From contig NC_079208.1 of NCBI RefSeq assembly GCF_026745355.1, positions 53,581,276 through 53,645,275 of the forward strand: a stretch of 64,000 nt of DNA. Reading direction: 5' to 3'. Below, piece by piece: positions 21,428 to 32,714 of the stretch (position 1 is the stretch's first letter; each line of letters opens with the position of its first letter). Source of the DNA: Beta vulgaris subsp. vulgaris. Its lineage: Eukaryota > Streptophyta > Magnoliopsida > Caryophyllales > Amaranthaceae. The position numbers were made by a program, and so were the translations under genes. Below the pieces are notes generated by a model. The model was given only the letters and a program-made list of their open reading frames with translations. It was not told the origin of the DNA and ran no database searches.

Positions 21428-22001
21428 CTACCTCTGTTTTTATTTAATTGCAACAATTTCTACTTTTAGGTAACATTTCCCTTTTTAGGAAGGCTTTTGA
21501 GATAATTTGACTATATTACCCTTAAGGCTATGTTCTGTTCACCTTATTTTTGCTTATTTCAGATCTAATCAGATCAGATAGAAAAAATAAGTTCAGATCA
21601 GATCAGTTCAGATCATGCTTATATTTAAAAATCATTATATCTTTCATTACATATTAGTAAAAATTATAATAATTTAATATTAATAAAGTACTCATTGAGA
21701 CGAATCAAACAAGACCCCACATGACTATATTTTTTTTTATATATATTGAGAATAATCTAAAAGATAAGATTATGTAATCAGATCAGTTCAGATCAGATCA
21801 GAAAAAATAAGTTCAGATCAGATCAGATAAGTTCAGATCAGAAAATTTCAGGTGAACTAAACATAGCCTAAATCTCTCTTTCTCCCCCATTTAATTACAG
21901 TACTAGTAGCAGGGGCAAGTGGGCCAATTATACTATCTTTTCTCTTTTCTTAAAGTTTGTGCAAAAAAGTGAATGTTGCAACTAAATAAAAACAGAGATA
22001 G
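21428..22001. mobile_element. Stowaway-like MITE interrupted by a Tourist-like MITE
   Basis: Outer ends CTACCTCTGTTTTTATTTAA and the inverted right end (ACTAAATAAAAACAGAGATAG) pair well, flanked by TA (21426-21427, 22002-22003). The interior is split by the 333-bp element at 21536-21868. Confidence 0.85.
21536..21868. mobile_element. Tourist-like MITE nested in a Stowaway, 333 bp
   Basis: Ends GGCTATGTTCTGTTCACCT and its inverted partner AGGTGAACTAAACATAGCC are flanked by TAA (21533-21535, 21869-21871). The interior carries many CAGATCAGATCAGTTCAGATC-type units near both ends. This is a cousin of the TGAAC-repeat family, not identical to it. Confidence 0.85.
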
Positions 22002-22003
22002 TA

Positions 22004-22258
22004 CTCCCTCCGTTTTTTTTAGATGTAACATATTGACTTTGGACACTATTCATCCAATACACCTTGACCATTAATTGTTATTTATACATAAGAAAAATTA
22101 TAGTCATGTGGGATCTTGTTTGATTCGTCACGGTATACACTTTCCAAATATATATTTTTTATAATTTTTACTTTTATACAAGTAGAGATATTATCGGTCA
22201 AAGTTATGCCTCGACAAATGTGAAAAGTCCAATGTTACATCTAAAAAAACGGAGGGAG
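22004..22258. mobile_element. Stowaway MITE, 255 bp, abutting the previous one
   Basis: Near-perfect inverted ends CTCCCTCCGTTTTTTTTAGA, continuing into TGTAACAT. The TA at 22002-22003 is shared with the right TA of the neighbouring Stowaway; the right TA is 22259-22260. Confidence 0.92.
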
Positions 22259-22260
22259 TA

Positions 22261-24150
22261 TATATTATCAAAACATCAATTTTATACATATTAAGTCGTA
22301 AAAAAGTTGTAATTGATATAGAACGAAAGAAGTATGTTGTCACATTTAATTCATTCATGTTACGTTACTCTTAATAGGACCTAATTCATGATTTCGTAAT
22401 ACAAGCAATGTATAATATGATCTAATTCTAATTACTACATAAACAAGCTATTGCAATTTCTTATAACTATTGCCGTAAAGGAAAGAAAAACTATTGCAAC
22501 TCTCCATAGAGTGTCGTTGCCGTTGAAGCTATTGCACGATATGTTTTCAAACAAGTATTTAGATCTAATGCAACGGTCCTTTGCCATCTTCACCTATATA
22601 GCATGAGTACTTTTTCTAGGTCACCTACTTGTAATCCTATCCAATATGATACATATCCTGTATGGGTGCCCGTATCAATTCCTAATATTTCAAAAGCTTG
22701 CCGTTTTCCAGCCCCGTCCCCTTATTCGAACCCGTACCCATATTCCCATGGTAATAGTGTTGCATTAGATCCAATACAACGGTTTTAAGGAAAGAATTAC
22801 AAAAAGATTGCTTAAGGGAAAAAATTCAATATTATATATGTCATTATGCCCCTCTTTTTAGACTGAGAGAAACTAAAATGAATTGAATTGAGAGAAACTG
22901 ATTTGTAAGAAGAAACTGAACTTAATTAATTAAATTGAACTGAAAATAAGTTTATTCGAGTAAATATTTTATGATATCAATCTTTGGTGGTCTTTTTTCC
23001 ATAAATACGATGAGAAATACGATAAAGGGTTTATAAATTCATTATTGGACCATATTGCTAACATCAAATAATAAATTTTTCATTGAATGGAGGATTCTTT
23101 TGGAATAAAATTATATTATGCAATAATCTTTTGTCTTCACTTTTTTTTTTTAAATCACAATGAGAAAATACGATCAAAGGCTTAAACTTGGACCATATTA
23201 TTAACCGCAATTAAACAAGAAAAACTTTATTACACGGAGGAAACATTAGAAGTACCAAACATAATTGGATAATCTTTACCTACTGTCACCGTCGAATATT
23301 ACTCCACAGTCCACCCGCCATTCTTCAATTCTTGTTTCAACTTCTCCTACATCTTCTTTTTTAACTCTTCCTTCAAATTTTACTGTTTCCAAAACTAGTG
23401 CTTTCAATATTTACTATGTTTTCAGGAGTGGCTCTTTGATATACTTCTATAGTTCTATATAGTTAATGTTACCATGGATAAGAACATCCCAGGCCGTCCC
23501 AAATAATTAGGGGACCCTATACGGAGTATCAATTTATGTCTCTAAAAAAACAGATCATACAATATATTATATCATAATATTGTATTATTTATGTATTGGC
23601 TAGCAATTTTCTTCGTATATTATCTAAACGTTTTTGAAAATATATAGATTTTTTTTTTATCACTAGGCTCTTGATAAAACAAAACAAAAAATTGTTGAAA
23701 TTACAATATAAATAGTGGCCAAAAACATTTAAAAATAGTTGAAATTGCAATATATAGCATTGTTTAGATGATAAAAGTCATGAGTACAAGTTTAAAATTG
23801 ATATTTTATTGGTTGAAAGTATAAAAGAGAAAGAAAGTAGTTCCCTTATTGATGAAACAGATGGAGTATGTTGCAGTAATAATAGAACGTAAGAATTACA
23901 AAGTGTGTAAAAAATACATATTCAATAAGTGTAATGTACATTAACGTAATTAGTACATAATTAGTTGTCGGCTCAAAACGTTTCAAAATCACATTGATTC
24001 TCCCTATCTTCATGTAATCATGTAAGGAAACTTATCTTTTTCTTTCACACCAATTTTTTTCAATATCTGCAAATTGCAAACCATACATGCCAATAAATAT
24101 CCCAGAAAAGGAAACCCAATCAATCTTGATATTATTCCTTATAGATATAT
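22261..24150. other. intergenic AT-rich DNA upstream of the B3 gene
   Basis: No gene recognised. A few TGAATTGA-type repeats near 22870-22960 suggest a decayed Tourist-like fragment. Short frames such as 22603-22788 lack any motif. Confidence 0.4.
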
Positions 24151-24154
24151 GATT

Positions 24155-24164
24155 TCTATATATA
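24155..24164 (+). promoter_or_regulatory. probable TATA box of the B3 gene
   Basis: TCTATATATAG lies about 110 bases before the ATG, a normal distance for a plant core promoter with a short leader. The leader after it is A/C-rich. Confidence 0.5.
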
Positions 24165-24272
24165 GTTAGATGAAGAGAATTACATCACAACATAATAATT
24201 TATTCTCTTTCATCTTATAAACTCTCTTAAATCCTAATCACAATTCCCAAGAAAAAATTATCCACACAAACA

Positions 24273-24785
24273 ATGGCTAACATGAAGAAAATATACTACT
24301 ACAATTTCTTACCCATCAAAAAAGAAGAGATGGCCTCAATGAGTCCATACCAAGTAACCCGTACCCTTGTCGAAATTCGAGATAGTGACCCGAACACAAC
24401 ACCACACCACACTAATAACAACAACAACCAATGGGATATCCGAAAAAAGTTAGATACCCAGGAAATAAAAACGGGTAAGATCCATCTAACACATGACGAT
24501 GTTTTTGAGCACGTATTTCGTTACTATACCTTAGAAAGTGCTAACAACATTGTTAAAGGGAAAAAAGTTTTAGTGTCACTTTGTGATGTAACTGAGGATA
24601 ATACTCCTATGATGTACGGTCCATACGATGAACAAACGTTTCTTATGAAAGGGTTGAATGATGAGTATGTTCTTGGGCTTAATTGGGCTTTGGTTCAGGC
24701 TCGTGGGTTGAAGAAAGATGACGAAATTGGCCTATATTATGATCCTAGAAATCAATTTTTTTACTTTAGATTATTTCGTTCATAA
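24273..24785 (+). CDS. small B3-domain protein, 170 aa
   Basis: A single-exon gene. The C-terminal half (about residues 60-168) resembles the divergent plant B3 group (At2g33720-like). It shows WDIRKKLDTQEI, then KIHLTHDDVFEHVF, ending GLKKDDEIGLYYDPRNQFFYFRLF, the characteristic GDEIGLYWD-type close of this group. The N-terminal part is Asn-rich (HHTNNNNNQW) and probably disordered. B3 domains bind DNA; many short members of this group have no known targets, so DNA binding is inferred. The ATG at 24273 follows an AACA context, and a TATA box is seen upstream. A downstream ATG at residue 21 would also keep the whole domain. Confidence 0.8.
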   Translation: MANMKKIYYYNFLPIKKEEMASMSPYQVTRTLVEIRDSDPNTTPHHTNNNNNQWDIRKKLDTQEIKTGKIHLTHDDVFEHVFRYYTLESANNIVKGKKVLVSLCDVTEDNTPMMYGPYDEQTFLMKGLNDEYVLGLNWALVQARGLKKDDEIGLYYDPRNQFFYFRLFRS

Positions 24786-25288
24786 TTTTTTTTTTGTAAA
24801 ATTTTATTTTCTCGAGTATTACTACACATGTTATTACTAGTTTTAATATGTTGGGTTCCTTTTATTAGGTTTGCTACAGATTTTAGAGGTAGGAATCGAG
24901 AAGAGACTTGTCGATGTGAACGTTTTTTTTAAAAAAATTGCTAATGCTCATCAAGTACACGCAATATCATATTACCATCCATCATAGCTACAAACCAAAC
25001 CAAATTTGTGCAATACATCCATTGAGCATGACATATTATACATCAAATAATCAAAGAAACTCAAGTAAAAAAAGTACACTTTTTAGTTATAACTAGTTAT
25101 TAGGTCCGGACTATGCCCTGGGTAAGAAAAAATTCATTTATTAATATTGTACTTTGATATGATAACACTAAATACAACTTGGTCTAGTGGTTAAAACTTT
25201 GGTACATGAACTTTAGGGAGAGCGCCACGTGGCACCGTTTCTGGTTTATGCACGCCTTTTAATATATTAGTATAGATTTACACTTCCA
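24786..25288. other. intergenic between convergent B3 and ankyrin genes
   Basis: 3' flanks of two convergent genes. It contains a G-box-like GCCACGTGGC near 25225 but no recognised gene. Confidence 0.4.
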
Positions 25289-27167
25289 TCAAGCATTTGA
25301 TACAACATTAGTATTTTCTCTTCTGCTGCGCAATCTCCTCCTTTTTATACATCCTTTGATGATCTTCACCACCCACACAATTAAACGTATCATATTAAGT
25401 GCACTAACTATCATTAGCAGCCCAAACCAAATGGCCACAAAAACAAAGGCAAAATCCACATTTAAATACCGGCTTTCATTTGAGACCATTTCTCCAATGT
25501 AATTCAAACCCATAAATCCAAGTGAAGTGTACATTAATTGTATCACAAGCCAAGCACAAAGCTTGTTGTTTAAGGGTAAACCACTTACTAATAACACCAT
25601 TATTGTAACAGCAGGTACAAATGAAGCCGAATTAATCGAATATTGTTCGGTTAAATCCGGCCCATTTACCCTCATGTTAATGATGGGTAATGCATTAATC
25701 GCGGCTATTATAGCCGCGATTATAAATAGTTCACCTTTCATGTCTTCTAACTGGTTATTACTATTGAAGGTGAAAATCCTTTTTTTCCATGACTTTTTGG
25801 GCCTTGGTGGGCTAGGATGTGATGCTGTAGCATTGGTTTTTTGGGTGTTGTTGAATTTTGATTGTCGAACGTTGGATTGTAGGAAGAAGTTGAGTAGTTC
25901 GAGTGCTTTGAAGTCTTTAGGAGAGTTTTCAACTAAATCTAAGGCTGTTAGACCATTGTTATTCTCTGCATTTAGTTCAATGCTTGGTGTTGCTACCAAG
26001 TATTTTGAAATCTACAATAGGAACAACAAAAACCATGATTATAAATAGTAGCAAAAATACTACCAAAAAAAGTTAAATGGAGAACTTGTTCTCTATTAAA
26101 CAGAACGGAGGAATTAGTGTAGGGCTTACACTAAATGAATTCACCAAGGATGTTTTTTAACATGTTTGATGGAATATGGTTCTCTTAATAGCCTAACTTA
26201 TTTTCTTTTACAAGAGAACTCTACATAATTTTTCTTCTTCTCCACTATCATATTGGTAAATAGATCACTTTATTTTCGATAACTTGACCTTTTTTTTGCT
26301 TCTTTTCTTATATTGTCAAACTACAACAGAAAGTTTATGATATAAGTACATCTATTCCCCAAACTTAGAATGCGTTCGCCATCTGAACTAAACTTATTAG
26401 ACCTAATTGAACCTGATCAACTCTAATTTTACTATATATTTACACATAATTAAACTTGATTAGACTTATAACTTAATTTATTAAAGTGAAAAGAACACGT
26501 CCTTAATATGAACAAGCACGAGATTAAACAGAATAACTACCTAATAAGAAAAGTTGATCGGGAAAATAAAGAGTACCTCCAAATGCTTGTATAGAGCAGC
26601 TAAATGCAAGACAGTATTCCCATCATCATTCCTTGCATTCAACAAGTTGCCAATACCATTATTTTCACCCTTCAATACGTCCACCAACACTTGAAATGCA
26701 TCCAAGTTATCATGCTTAACACACAAGTGTAAAACACTATCTCCTCTATCCACACTCGACCGAGTCGACTCAGGACTCGCTCGAGCCAACTCGTTGACCA
26801 CCTCAACTCGGACCCCTTTCATTATTGCCAAATGAAGTGGCAACTTCCCATCCTTGCTACGAGCAAGGCAGGAGCCGGGGTCCACACGCACGAGCTCGCG
26901 CACGATATCCACGTGTCCCTTGGCGGAAGCGACGTGGAGGGGCAAGTGGCCGAGCGAGTCAGACTCGGTGGCGAGTCGAGGGTTGTGACTCAGTACAAAT
27001 CTTGTAAAGTCAACGTGACCACGTAGGGTTGCAACATGCAAAGGTGTATCTTGAAAATATGTTAAGGAAATTCTATCAAGAATTAAGGGATCTTCTTGGA
27101 TTAATACTTTTAAGTTTGGTACATTTCCTTCAAGAGCAGTTTCATACAACCTCTTATCCATCTCCAT
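25289..27167 (-). CDS. ankyrin-repeat membrane protein (BDA1/ACD6-like), copy 1, 437 aa
   Basis: Two exons, 27167-26577 and 26011-25289, joined across a GT-AG intron within an ankyrin repeat (HLE|ISKYL). About six ankyrin repeats fill residues 1-235 (TPLHVATLRGHVDF, LPLHVASAKGHVDI, LPLHLAIMKG, SVLHLCVKHDNL, TVLHLAALYKHLE). A basic linker follows. The PGG-type membrane module comes next, with about four helices from residue 285 to 425 (EDMKGELFIIAAIIAAINAL first). The literal PGG motif is replaced by VNGPD. The protein ends in a basic tail. Related plant proteins sit in the plasma membrane and act in defence and salicylic-acid signalling; this role is inferred. It is a tandem paralogue of the gene at 30508-32630. 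The intron holds a possible 135-bp Tourist-like MITE. Confidence 0.9.
26368..26502. mobile_element. possible Tourist-like MITE in ankyrin copy 1 intron
   Basis: The left end GAATGCGTTC and inverted right end GGACGTGTTC are similar. Both are flanked by TTA (26365-26367, 26503-26505). It is short and diverged, and absent from the intron of copy 2 at the same place as far as I can see. Confidence 0.5.
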
Positions 27168-27186
27168 GATCTCTCTTTATCTCTTT

Positions 27187-27208
27187 TTTTTTTTTTTTTT
27201 TTTTTTGG
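27187..27208. repeat. poly-T run just upstream of ankyrin copy 1 start
   Basis: About 22 T residues (poly-A on the gene's strand) begin roughly 20 bases upstream of its ATG. Confidence 0.85.
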
Positions 27209-27974
27209 TTTACAATATGGTCTATATTTGAGCTATTGCGCAAGTTGTATTAATAAGTGGGATAGTTTGACTTGGTTTTAAAATGTAAAAAACAACCCAA
27301 ATCTGTGATACAGAGAATCATATGCGTGTTTGATGAACATCCTAATTAGGAGTATTATAATTTACTTCATCTTACCTCAATAATTGTTTATAATCTCCAT
27401 TAACGCACTTAATAGTTTGAATTAAATAATCTCTTGTATTTTTTTGTTTGTCTGTCCTGACTATGTGCTTTTGCCAATATATTTCTTTGATCTTAAGCAT
27501 CTTTTAATGGATATTAGAAAAAATTATAATAATTTAATATTAATAGATATGAAATATATTGTTCAATAATTGGGCAGAGATGAAGGCCGGGGTGGTGGGG
27601 GTGGGAGGGATTGTGAGAAAAAAAAATCAACAAGTCTTTTTTACTAGTCAAACAAGTCATAGGTTAAAATGACCCATTTTGAGCAGACAACACCCCAAAG
27701 GTGGTATTATTTCCAAATTTATGAAATGTGTGACTGTTTTGGGAAGATCGCTCAAAAGTGGAATTATTCCCATAAAAAAATCCTAAATTATTTCGAGGAC
27801 ATAATGTTTTAATTTTATTATTCCAGATTTAAATAGTTACACACCTAAACTTTTGCACTTATATTTTTTTTTAACTATGACATTTTTTCTACTATTATGT
27901 AATATATTGTCGAATTAGTCTTATTATATATATTACTAATTAATTGAAAAAAATATTACTAATAATAATCAAAA

Positions 27975-28625
27975 GGAAAATTTGCCTGGAATAATCCCAC
28001 CTTTGGCCGATCTTCCAAAAATAATCCCACCTTTGGATTATTCTGGAATAATCCTACCTACCTTTACTTAGTAAATTGAGTTTTTTGTCCCAAAAAATAG
28101 TGACCAGTAACAATAGGTTACCAACCCTTTTTCCCTGTTGCTCACCCCCACCCCCACCATCACCCCCAGCAGCCCCCAGCCCCACCCCAATTCTCTACTG
28201 CCCCACCTCCTCCTCTCCCCCTATCACAACCCCCTCCACTCCCCTTCCCCCTATCGCAGCCCCTCCTCCTCCCCCTCCCCTCCCCTCCCCCTGTCGCAGC
28301 CCCCACCTTCTCCTATTCGCACCATCTTACCACCATCATTTCACCATTTGCACCATCATCTCCACTATTCGCACCACCTTGAGCAAAGACGAGAAAAAGA
28401 AAGAGGATAGAGACAAGAGAAAGAGGGGGTGGGGGCCTGGTGGCTGGTGCGTGGTCTGGTGGCTGGGGCGGGATCTAGGAGGAAAAACTTACCGGTTTGC
28501 CAAGTTGCAGATTCTTGGGATCAAAAACTCAATTTAATAAGCAAAGGTAGGATTATTCTAGAATAATACAAAGGTGAAATTATTTTTGGAAAATCGGTCG
28601 TGGAATCATTGTAGGCAAATTTTCC
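27975..28625. mobile_element. Mutator-like (MULE) non-autonomous element, 651 bp
   Basis: An exact 9-bp duplication TAATCAAAA flanks it (27966-27974, 28626-28634), as expected for Mutator transposition. The ends are imperfect inverted repeats of about 60 bp beginning GGAAAATTTGCCT, with internal AATAATCCCACCTTTGG repeats. The middle is a strongly C/T-rich low-complexity block (28138-28310) followed by a purine- and G-rich block. Its proline-rich open frames (28076-28537) are composition artefacts. Confidence 0.88.
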
Positions 28626-28634
28626 TAATCAAAA

Positions 28635-29055
28635 TTGTGTTTTGCCAAACATACAAGTCAGGATATTTAATGAAGTTGGAATATAATGCCAGCATTACTT
28701 TGATAATCGTGATATGATAATCTAAGGCTGGAATTTGTACACAAACTATGAGCTGGCGTGGAGTATTAGAGGAACCGAGTTTATATAATTTACTACTATA
28801 TTTCGAGTATATCTGATGCTCAAACTCACGACAATTAGTACCTAGTGTCCTAGTCCACAATCATCAGATTCATCACATGCGTATTAATTTGATTCCAACA
28901 CATTAAATAACTAAATGGGCCAACACATTATAAGAACGATACCAAAATTATTAGACCATGATGTTATATATATCCTTCTCTGTAGTCCTGTTAGAGGAGA
29001 TATTGAGGAAAAATAAGGTTAAATGTGAAAAAAGTTGACAGAGAATAAAATGTTT
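28635..29055. other. intergenic DNA between MULE and CACTA elements
   Basis: No gene or repeat recognised. Confidence 0.4.
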
Positions 29056-29058
29056 TTG

Positions 29059-29233
29059 CACTAAGGGAAAAATAAGAAAGGGTTGCGATCAAAACAGCCT
29101 TAAGGGCTGCATTTTTGGCCTGAACCGCAACCTTTTGTTTTGAAGGGCTGCTATGCATGGAAAGGGTTGCTGGTCAAAAACGCAGCTTTTAGGGCTGTTT
29201 TGACCGCATCCCTTCCTTATTTTTCCACTAGTG
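29059..29233. mobile_element. miniature CACTA (En/Spm) element, 175 bp
   Basis: Starts CACTAAGGGAAAAATAAG and ends, inverted, CACTAGTGGAAAAATAAG. The inverted repeats continue about 45 bp through a TGCGRTCAAAACAGCC block. The 3-bp duplication TTG flanks both sides (29056-29058, 29234-29236). Almost the entire element is terminal inverted repeat. Confidence 0.9.
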
Positions 29234-29645
29234 TTGTTTGTTTGGAATAAAATAGTTAGAACTTGATTATCCTGAACTCTATAGAAGTTGATATTTCAAA
29301 CTTAATGAAATCTCTAGTTAGAAATATGAGTTCTCTATGAAAAGAAAGGAAATACTCTATTTGTAGTTTTTATATGATGGTTAGAACTTGATTATCATGC
29401 ATATGACCGTCTTTAGATGAGTATATATGACAAAGTATAGTAATGTGAAATCATTTTAGATAATACATAAAAGTACATTTTTCAATTATCAATTTATTTT
29501 AATAATAGTCGACGATAGTATCGTACAAGGACAACCTAAAGAAAATGGGATACAAAGGAAGCAATTGCTAGAAGTCAAGGATGCATGTCGCTCTAGCTTG
29601 TATGTTGGATTTCATGATTCGATCCAAAGGCATAGTTGGTATTAA

Positions 29646-30174
29646 GAGCAATGTCATTGGTGATGACTGATGAGTTTGTTCACCAAATTTTCCTACTTAT
29701 GTTTTGTTCATTTTATAAACAAATGTATCACCTCCACTCCACTCATGAACAAAAAAGCCATCAAAATCCACTTTATCTCTCCTACATTTCACTACCTCAC
29801 CATCAAGAGTTTTTTTTTTTGTTTTTTGAAAAATGTCAATATGGGTATAATTTTATAGAGGGGAAAAAATATGATTTTTTTTTTGAAATAGGAATTTGCT
29901 AGGAAATTCCGTGGAAATTTCCACAAAAGTTCCCAAAAATACACAGCAGCATGCCACTGGCTGGCGGTGTGTCATACTTACAGCTTTTTGCCAAAAAAGA
30001 ATTTAAAAACTCCTTTTCTCTCAATGGAACGTGAACAAATTATTCACATGATGAACAATGACACATTTTGTCATTTGGTGAACAATTTTTTATCACCAAT
30101 GGAATCCAACTTTTTTTTGTTCAATCCAAAATTTCAGATTTTCATGACTAAACTCATCACCAATGACATTGCTC
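29646..30174. mobile_element. Tourist/Harbinger-like element, 529 bp
   Basis: Ends GAGCAATGTCATTGGTGATG and its inverted copy CATCACCAATGACATTGCTC are identical over 20 bp, with further partial match inward. A TAA duplication flanks them (29643-29645, 30175-30177). The open frames inside carry no transposase motif. Confidence 0.85.
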
Positions 30175-30507
30175 TAAGAAAGGTGCATTCTTCATATTGA
30201 GCATTATAATCAAGTAATTGAGGCTATGAAAATTAGTCATGCTAGTTAGCCTTAATTGATTTTTTCATTCATTCGTTACATACATAATCATTAATTCTAT
30301 ATGTTGCTTTTGTTTAATTCACTCTTGCAACCAAATCATCATCTTTTAGTGTAAGAAATCCAAATTTCTTCATAATCATACATGACTTGAAACATTTTGT
30401 TGAGTTACATACATAGACTACTTACATGTTCTACATCAAACAAATGAAAATATTTGAGCTATGATACACCAAACATAGAGAGAAAACTCAAACTCCAGCA
30501 GAAAACA

Positions 30508-32630
30508 TTAAGCATTAGATAGAGCATTACTATCTCTTCTACCACGCAACTTTCTTCGCTTCACACACCTTTTTATGCTCTTCACCACCAACACAATCAA
30601 ACGGATGACATTAAGAGCACTGAGTATACTCAGCAACACAAACCAGACCAGCATAAAATAAACAGCAAAATCCAAATACGAGTATCGACTTTCAGTTGAG
30701 ATCATTTGTCCTATATAATTCAAACCCATAAATCCGACTGCAGAGTACATCAACTGTATCACAAGCCAAGCACAAAACTTGTTGCTTAAGGGTAAACCAG
30801 CCAACAATAACAGTATAATGGTAACAGCAGGCACAAATGAACCTGAGTTGATGGAAAACTGATCCGGTATATCTGGACCATTTACCTTCAAGTAAATGAT
30901 GGGCAATGCATTTATCAAGGCTATAATAGCTGCAGTAATTAAAATTTCACCTTTCATATCTTCTAAATGCTTAATGTTATTATCAGTGAAGGTGAAAAAC
31001 TTCTTCCATGACCTTTTGGGCTTTGGTTGTCTAGGATTATTTGGTGTAAGAGTACTGATTTCTTGGGTACTAAATTTTGATGGTTGAATGTTTGTGGGTG
31101 GGAGAGGGGAATGATTGTTGGATAATGTTGATCGTCGAACATTCGATTGCAGGAGGATGTTGAGTAGCTCAAGTGCTTTCAAGTCTTTAGGAGAATTTTC
31201 AACCAAATCTAAGGCTGTAAGACCATTGTTGTTCTCTGCATTTAGGTCCATGTTTGGTGTTGCTAGCAAGTATTTTGTGATCTGGAATATGGAAAGGAAA
31301 ATGCATAGTTAAAGACATAAATGAAAGAATATCATATGATAATCAAGTACTTAATCATCTATAGAACTTGTTGGCTAAATTCATCTTGATAAACATTGTG
31401 TTGGGAATCACACTGTTAGTATATCATTACTAGTCGATTACTCACATGGATTCATATATCGTTATTTCTAGGGATGGAGATTAGACGACATGGATTCAGA
31501 CTTTCAAATACCTTCTCCGCATATCCATATCTATCTAAAGCTTTATACCACCATCTACCCAGTAGATATCGATGCAATTACAAATCCAACAATCATAATC
31601 CACATCCGCCTCAACACCCAATTCAATATCCATTATTGTTAAGTTTAGGTTAATGTTCTGTATATATATACTCGATTGATGAATGAGAAAGGGAGACAGA
31701 ACATTAACCTAAACTTAACAATTATCCATCCAATATTCATCTCACATCTGCCTAAAAACACCTATCAATACCCAATTACCCATCCACTACCCTACAATTC
31801 TAATTACTTGTTAAATTTCCATTTGTGGACAGACAAACGTCTAGTTTTCATTTATACAAATCTAGATGAGGTGATGTTGAGTGGATAATGCAACAGGATA
31901 ACAAAAAAAAAAAAAAAACATAGATAGCTAAATGTAAGAAAAAGCTAAGCTTATTAGATTTTTGTCAAATAATCAAACTCAGAGTGAAATATTAAGTTGG
32001 AATTCAGAAGGTTAATTAGAGGAAAAGAAAGAGTACCTCCAAATGCTTGTATAGTGCAGCCAAATGCAAAACAGTATTTCCATCATCATTTCTTGCATTG
32101 AATAAGCTGCTAATACTATTATTATCTTCACCCTTCAACACCTTCACCAACACTTGAAATGCATCCAAGTTATCACACTTAACACACAAGTGCAAAACAG
32201 TATCTCCTCCATCGAGTCTCAACCGAGTTGACTCAGTACATGCACGAGCCAACTCGGTCACCACCTCAACTCGGACCCCTTTCACTATTGCCAAGTGAAG
32301 TGGCAATCTCCCGTCCTTGCTACGTGCAAGGCACGCACCCGGGTCAACTCGGACCAACTCACGGATGATCTCCACGTGTCCTTTGGCGGAAGCGACGTGG
32401 AGGGGCAAGTGACCGAGTGAGTCCGACTCAGTGGCGAGTCGAGGATTGTGACTCAGTACAACTCGTGCAAAGTCGAGGTGGCCACGTAGGATTGCAATGT
32501 GTAAAGGGGTATCTTGGAAGAATGTTTTGGAGATTCTATCAAGAATTAAGGGATCTTCTTGGATTAATACTTTCAAATTTGTCACATTTCCTTCAAGAGC
32601 ATCTTCATACAACCTCTTTTCCATCTCCAT
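30508..32630 (-). CDS. ankyrin-repeat membrane protein (BDA1/ACD6-like), copy 2, 455 aa
   Basis: Exons are 32630-32037 and 31281-30508, with the same intron position and phase as copy 1 (HLE|ITKYL). The same ankyrin series is present (TPLHIAILRGHLDF, LPLHVASAKGHVEI, LPLHLAIVKG, TVLHLCVKCDNL, TVLHLAALYKHLE), then a longer linker (about 20 extra residues including TLSNNHSPLPPTN). A PGG-type membrane module starts at EDMKGEILITAAIIAL with about four helices, followed by a basic tail (KRCVKRRKLRGRRD). The ATG at 32630 is used because the codon before it is GTG. Function as a membrane-anchored signalling regulator is inferred from BDA1/ACD6. Both copies look intact, so recent tandem duplication with both retained is likely. 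Confidence 0.9.
31635..31722. repeat. perfect 27-bp inverted repeat in ankyrin copy 2 intron
   Basis: ATTGTTAAGTTTAGGTTAAT...TGT (31635-31661) and its exact reverse complement (31696-31722) flank a 34-base loop. A transcript of either strand would fold into a long hairpin. No target duplication is obvious. Confidence 0.9.
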
Positions 32631-32689
32631 CACTTTGTTACAACTTTAAATTGTCAGTTTAATCTACTTATGTCATACCACAAAGTTGT

Positions 32690-32714
32690 GTATATAGAAG
32701 TATATACCAATATA
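32690..32714 (-). promoter_or_regulatory. possible TATA region of ankyrin copy 2
   Basis: GTATATA motifs on the minus strand (GGTATATACTTCTATATACA) lie 60-85 bases upstream of the ATG. Weak, as the region is AT-rich. Confidence 0.35.

Noticed and set aside
25527..26048. 173-aa plus-strand open frame
   Set aside because: Antisense of ankyrin copy 1 exon 2, with no motif of its own.
28076..28537. Proline-rich frames of 90-153 aa
   Set aside because: They result from the C/T-rich core of the MULE; no domain, wrong context.
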